The notes beneath the pieces were generated by a model. The model worked only from the letters and a program-made list of their open reading frames with translations, was not told the origin of the DNA and did no database searches. A stretch of 17,348 bases of DNA. Origin: Erginobacter sp964465735 (GTDB lineage: Bacteria > Auribacterota > Erginobacteria > Erginobacterales > Erginobacteraceae). The stretch lies in the NCBI GenBank assembly GCA_964465735.1, contig CAYXKT010000056.1, positions 1 through 17,348 on the forward strand, given 5' to 3'. The position numbers and the translations under genes were made by a program. This document shows, in pieces, positions 14,658-17,348 of this stretch; the stretch's first letter is position 1; each line of letters opens with the position of its first letter.

Positions 14658-14683
14658 ATACGTTAGGGTTAGTAAAATAGTTC
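14658..14683 (-). promoter_or_regulatory. Weak candidate ECF promoter upstream of the sigma gene
   Basis: On the minus strand GAAC (14683-14680), a 17-base spacer and CGTAT (14662-14658) resemble the GGAAC/CGT-type ECF pattern. The predicted start would leave a leader of only about 8 bases, which weakens the call. An 8-bp inverted repeat (GTTAGGGT 14662-14669, ACCCTAAC 14703-14710) surrounds it. Confidence 0.2.
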
Positions 14684-14772
14684 AGGGCAAAATACTTGCG
14701 CCACCCTAACACAAAAACCTCGGGAGAGACAATTCAAAGAAGAAAAAAGCGGACCAACGAGGGAGTTACCGG

Positions 14773-16281
14773 TTAGCGTTCCGAGGCATAGATGATCAGC
14801 TGGTTATAGAAACCGTCCCCGGCAAAATCGAGACCGGCAACTCTACCGGGGTGGACAGTGAGGGGCCCAACAGGCAGAAGGGATGATTTTCGATAGGAAA
14901 TATCGTATGGTCCCCCCTTGGCTGCCCCGGAAAAAGAGAAGAGATGGAGCCAATAGCTCCCCTCCTCGGACAGTTCCAGAAAGACCAGGTCCCGCTCCCC
15001 ACCAAAGCCTTTGGCGTCGAGGACCGCCAGCCCCAAAAGCCGGGACCCGGACTGAAGCCCGGGGAGCGGGATCTCAATCCCGGGGTCAGGCGCGGAAAAC
15101 AGTTCTCCGCAGCGGGGTAGCCGATGGAGAAAGAGAGAATAGCGTCCCGGATAGGCTCGCAGGAGAAGAAGGCCGTCTCGAAAACCGGACCCCCCGATGT
15201 CCAGGGCCGCCATCCCGATCAGGTTATTAGCCGGGGGGGAGACCAGATAAGAAACAGCTTCCGGAGCGGGATCGTCCGGATTGAAGCGGCAGATAAACAC
15301 CTGGTCCCGGCCGTCGTCCCGAACCAGAACCGCGGCCTCGCCGCTGAATCCGTCCCGGTCGTAATCGACCCCGGCCAGGGCCAGGATCTCGCCGGCGGGC
15401 AAGAACTGCCGCGAAGGACCGACCTGCTGGAAACGATCTCCCCCGTCGGGGGCGAGACGCCAACCAAAGAGAGTCCACCCCGCTTTTTTGTCCCGGACCG
15501 CGGTCAGGACCTCGGAGAGATTCCCATCTCCGGAGAGGTCGATCGAACCCAGGGCGGTAATCCAACGATCAATTCCGAGGTCAAACCCCAAAACGGGGGA
15601 AGAGGCCGGGACTTCCCCCGGAAAAGCACGAGGATAAAAAAGAACCGGGAGATCGTAGGGGAAAACCTTCCACTCTTGGCGCGGATAAAGAAACGTCAGG
15701 GCCTCAAGATCGTCCCGGCTCAAGGTCCGGTGAGGGGCGGCGCCTAAATAGCTGAGGTCGTGCATCACCGCTCCCGGATTGAAGGAATGGCCAACCCCCA
15801 GCAGATGCCCGATCTCGTGCAATGCGGTCTGGAGTAGTTCGGGAGAATCGGTAAGATTCCAGTCATAATCCCGGGCGTTGAACTCGATATCGACTTCCTC
15901 GATCCGGCCGGGATCTTCTCCCGGCCAGAGGGTCGAGACGGCGGCGACCTCGGAGCCATAGGGCCAGACTCGGGACGCCCAGACCATTGTATTGTGCCCA
16001 TCCCGAACCGCGCAGCTCCCTTCCAGCAGCCCCTCGCAGACAAAGGTAATCTCACCCCGGGATTTTTCTTCCCATTCGGCGAAGGCCCGCTCCAGCCCGG
16101 AGACCGACTCCAGAGAAAGAGGCGAGTCGGCGGCACCGATCCGGTAAAAAATAGCGGTCCGCTCCGGGGGCCAGGAGAGGAAAGATCCATCATCACCGGT
16201 TTTAACGGTAAAGGCTCTGAGGCCTCCGGTAACCAGGAGCGCCAGGGAGATCAGTATGGCTGTGACGGAAAGATGCTTCAT
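14773..16281 (-). CDS. Secreted matrixin-like zinc metalloprotease with FG-GAP-like repeats
   Basis: A 502-residue protein with a signal peptide (about 1-23, KHLSVTAILISLALLVTGG). The protease domain at about 35-200 has the metzincin zinc motif HEIGHLLGVGH (155-165) and a Met-turn type VMHD (Met173), so it should be active. Cys82 and Cys90 could form a disulfide. The remaining 300 residues carry five Asp/Gly motifs about 55-64 residues apart (IDLSGDG 247, VDYDRDG 305, LDIGGSG 360, LDAKGFG 420, LDFAGDG 484), each followed by a hydrophobic strand. This resembles FG-GAP/VCBS beta-propeller repeats. The ATG at 16281 overlaps the upstream gene's stop as ATGA. An in-frame start at 16317 would precede the signal peptide with 12 polar residues and is less likely. 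It is a plausible T2SS substrate. Confidence 0.88.
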   Translation of the reverse strand: MKHLSVTAILISLALLVTGGLRAFTVKTGDDGSFLSWPPERTAIFYRIGAADSPLSLESVSGLERAFAEWEEKSRGEITFVCEGLLEGSCAVRDGHNTMVWASRVWPYGSEVAAVSTLWPGEDPGRIEEVDIEFNARDYDWNLTDSPELLQTALHEIGHLLGVGHSFNPGAVMHDLSYLGAAPHRTLSRDDLEALTFLYPRQEWKVFPYDLPVLFYPRAFPGEVPASSPVLGFDLGIDRWITALGSIDLSGDGNLSEVLTAVRDKKAGWTLFGWRLAPDGGDRFQQVGPSRQFLPAGEILALAGVDYDRDGFSGEAAVLVRDDGRDQVFICRFNPDDPAPEAVSYLVSPPANNLIGMAALDIGGSGFRDGLLLLRAYPGRYSLFLHRLPRCGELFSAPDPGIEIPLPGLQSGSRLLGLAVLDAKGFGGERDLVFLELSEEGSYWLHLFSFSGAAKGGPYDISYRKSSLLPVGPLTVHPGRVAGLDFAGDGFYNQLIIYASER

Positions 16282-17129
16282 CGGGTGAGTTGATTTTTTG
16301 GCCCGCGGACCGGGCAAGCTTGCAGGATCTTCTGTTCCTCCCGAGGAGAACCATCAACGGCGGAGGCATTGACGATCGCTTCGACAACTTCGTATCCCCC
16401 GCTCACCTCGCCAAAGATAGTATGGCGGTCGTTGAGCCAGGGGGTAGCGGCCACGGTAATGAAGAACTGGGATCTATTAGTATTGGGCCCGGAGTTAGCC
16501 ATCGCCAGTAACCCCGGCCGATTGAACCGAAGCTCAGGGTGAAACTCATCGGCAAACGGTTTCCCCCAGATCGAGGATCCGCCCCGTCCGGTTCCGGTCG
16601 GGTCACCAGCCTGGATCATAAAACCCGGGATCACCCGATGAAAAATTATCCCATCGTAGTAACCCCTCTCAACCAGGGCGAGGAAATTCTCCACTGTCTT
16701 CGGCGCCCGGTCGGGGTAGAGCAGCAGTTCGATTGTCCCCCGGTTGGTCTGCAAAATAACCCGGGCCGGGCGGGCCGGCTCGTTGCTAAGGACAGCCTTA
16801 TCCAGAGCATCCTGAACCGCTTCAGAAACCAGTTGCGAACTGAGAGTGGCTCCGCTGACCGCGTCAACCCGGGAAGACTGTTGCTGGACGATCTTTACCT
16901 CCATCTCTTCTTTGACCTTTTTCGGGTCCCAGTCCGGCACCCGTTGATATTGAATATCAGCGATCTTACCCGCCCGGATCTCCACCGTCAACTCGACCTG
17001 ACCAAAAGTACTATCCGACGATACTCCCGGATAATTCCCATCGGAATAATCCTGAGCCGACAGGGAAAGGCTGAAGAAGAATAGAGCTGTCAGCATAGAT
17101 ACAGCCCGTGCTGGAAATTGGATTTTCAT
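16278..17129 (-). CDS. Periplasmic FMN_bind domain fused to cyclophilin peptidyl-prolyl isomerase
   Basis: This 283-residue protein has a signal peptide (cleaved near Ala25). Residues about 30-110 form an FMN_bind domain with DAVSGAT (89-95). In this family ApbE-type transferases attach FMN to the Thr of such a motif, here Thr95. Residues about 121-275 form a cyclophilin domain with FHRVIPGFMIQAGDP (163-177), MANSGPNTNRSQFFIT (210-225) and PWLNDRHTIFGEV (230-242). These keep the catalytic Arg165, Phe170, Gln173, Trp231 and His236-type residues. The likely role is periplasmic prolyl isomerisation combined with a flavin group that could carry electrons. TAGAGGA precedes the ATG at 17129. The stop overlaps the start of the protease gene, so the two are co-translated. 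Confidence 0.9.
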   Translation of the reverse strand: MKIQFPARAVSMLTALFFFSLSLSAQDYSDGNYPGVSSDSTFGQVELTVEIRAGKIADIQYQRVPDWDPKKVKEEMEVKIVQQQSSRVDAVSGATLSSQLVSEAVQDALDKAVLSNEPARPARVILQTNRGTIELLLYPDRAPKTVENFLALVERGYYDGIIFHRVIPGFMIQAGDPTGTGRGGSSIWGKPFADEFHPELRFNRPGLLAMANSGPNTNRSQFFITVAATPWLNDRHTIFGEVSGGYEVVEAIVNASAVDGSPREEQKILQACPVRGPKNQLTR

Positions 17130-17137
17130 AACCTTAG

Positions 17138-17143
17138 TCCTCT
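17138..17143 (-). promoter_or_regulatory. Ribosome-binding site of the FMN_bind-cyclophilin gene
   Basis: AGAGGA on the minus strand lies 8 bases before the ATG at 17129 and fixes that start. The remaining upstream 200 bases hold no gene. I found no convincing promoter there. Confidence 0.55.
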
Positions 17144-17298
17144 AACTCAAAAATATTCTGACAAACAAACTAACCATAGAGAACGCAGAGCAGGTCAGGA
17201 GAGAACAAATCAGATAAAATGCCCTTTCTCTTCTCGGTGTAATCCTAAAATACCATCTGATGCCTTGCTGGAGCAAAGAGATATTGCAATTGATGTAA

Positions 17299-17322
17299 CC
17301 TAAATTGAGCGATTCTATGCGG
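17299..17322 (+). repeat. Right copy of the window-end inverted repeat
   Basis: CCTAAATTGAGCGATT followed by TGCGG matches the reverse complement of 15-37. An ATTGAT block also lies just upstream in both copies. It lies on the plus strand upstream of the minus-strand cluster and points out of the window. Confidence 0.5.
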
Positions 17323-17348
17323 CGAACTGCACCAATCTTTTGCGTCCG

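Noticed and set aside
14644..14772. T-rich stretch downstream of the protease gene as a terminator
   Set aside because: A run of T with interruptions is present at about 14744-14755 on the minus strand, but no stable stem lies directly before it.

Overview
This window is one long minus-strand cluster, read from the right end to the left, that encodes a type II secretion system (T2SS). The organism must be a Gram-negative (diderm) bacterium, because there is an outer-membrane secretin, an inner-membrane platform and periplasmic proteins with signal peptides. The actin-like GspL (related to PilM plus PilN) and the spacers full of degenerate 7- and 8-base repeats resemble what is seen in uncultured, deep-branching diderm lineages. 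I cannot assign a phylum from sequence alone.

Layout, in transcription order. (1) 17129-14773: a periplasmic protein that joins an FMN_bind domain, with a flavinylation-type SGAT motif, to a cyclophilin-type peptidyl-prolyl isomerase. It overlaps by ATGA a secreted matrixin-like zinc protease with a five-repeat FG-GAP-like C-terminus. (2) 14643-13298: an ECF sigma factor and its zinc-finger, membrane-anchored anti-sigma partner. (3) 12980-68: gspC-D-E-F-G-H-I-J-K-L-M in canonical order, covering the secretin, ATPase, platform, major pseudopilin and all minor pseudopilins. No prepilin peptidase (GspO), GspN or secretin pilotin is present, so these must lie elsewhere or be supplied by another system.

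How the parts fit. GspC and GspD join the inner and outer membranes. GspE powers pilus assembly through GspF, L and M. GspG forms the pseudopilus, capped by H, I, J and K. The matrixin has a signal peptide and lies just upstream on the same strand, so it is a reasonable but unproven T2SS substrate. The PPIase could help fold secreted proteins in the periplasm. The sigma/anti-sigma pair sits between the protease unit and the secretion genes and could control either.

G-H-I-J-K are packed with 4-base overlaps or very short gaps. The spacers around gspC, between gspE and gspF, between gspF and gspG, and between gspK and gspL are instead filled with non-coding repeats. These include heptad and octad tandem arrays, inverted copies of a dispersed element on either side of gspC, and a 194-bp element with 13-bp perfect terminal inverted repeats. 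A 23/24-nt sequence occurs in inverted orientation near both ends of the window. No tRNA, rRNA, CRISPR array or transposase gene was found.
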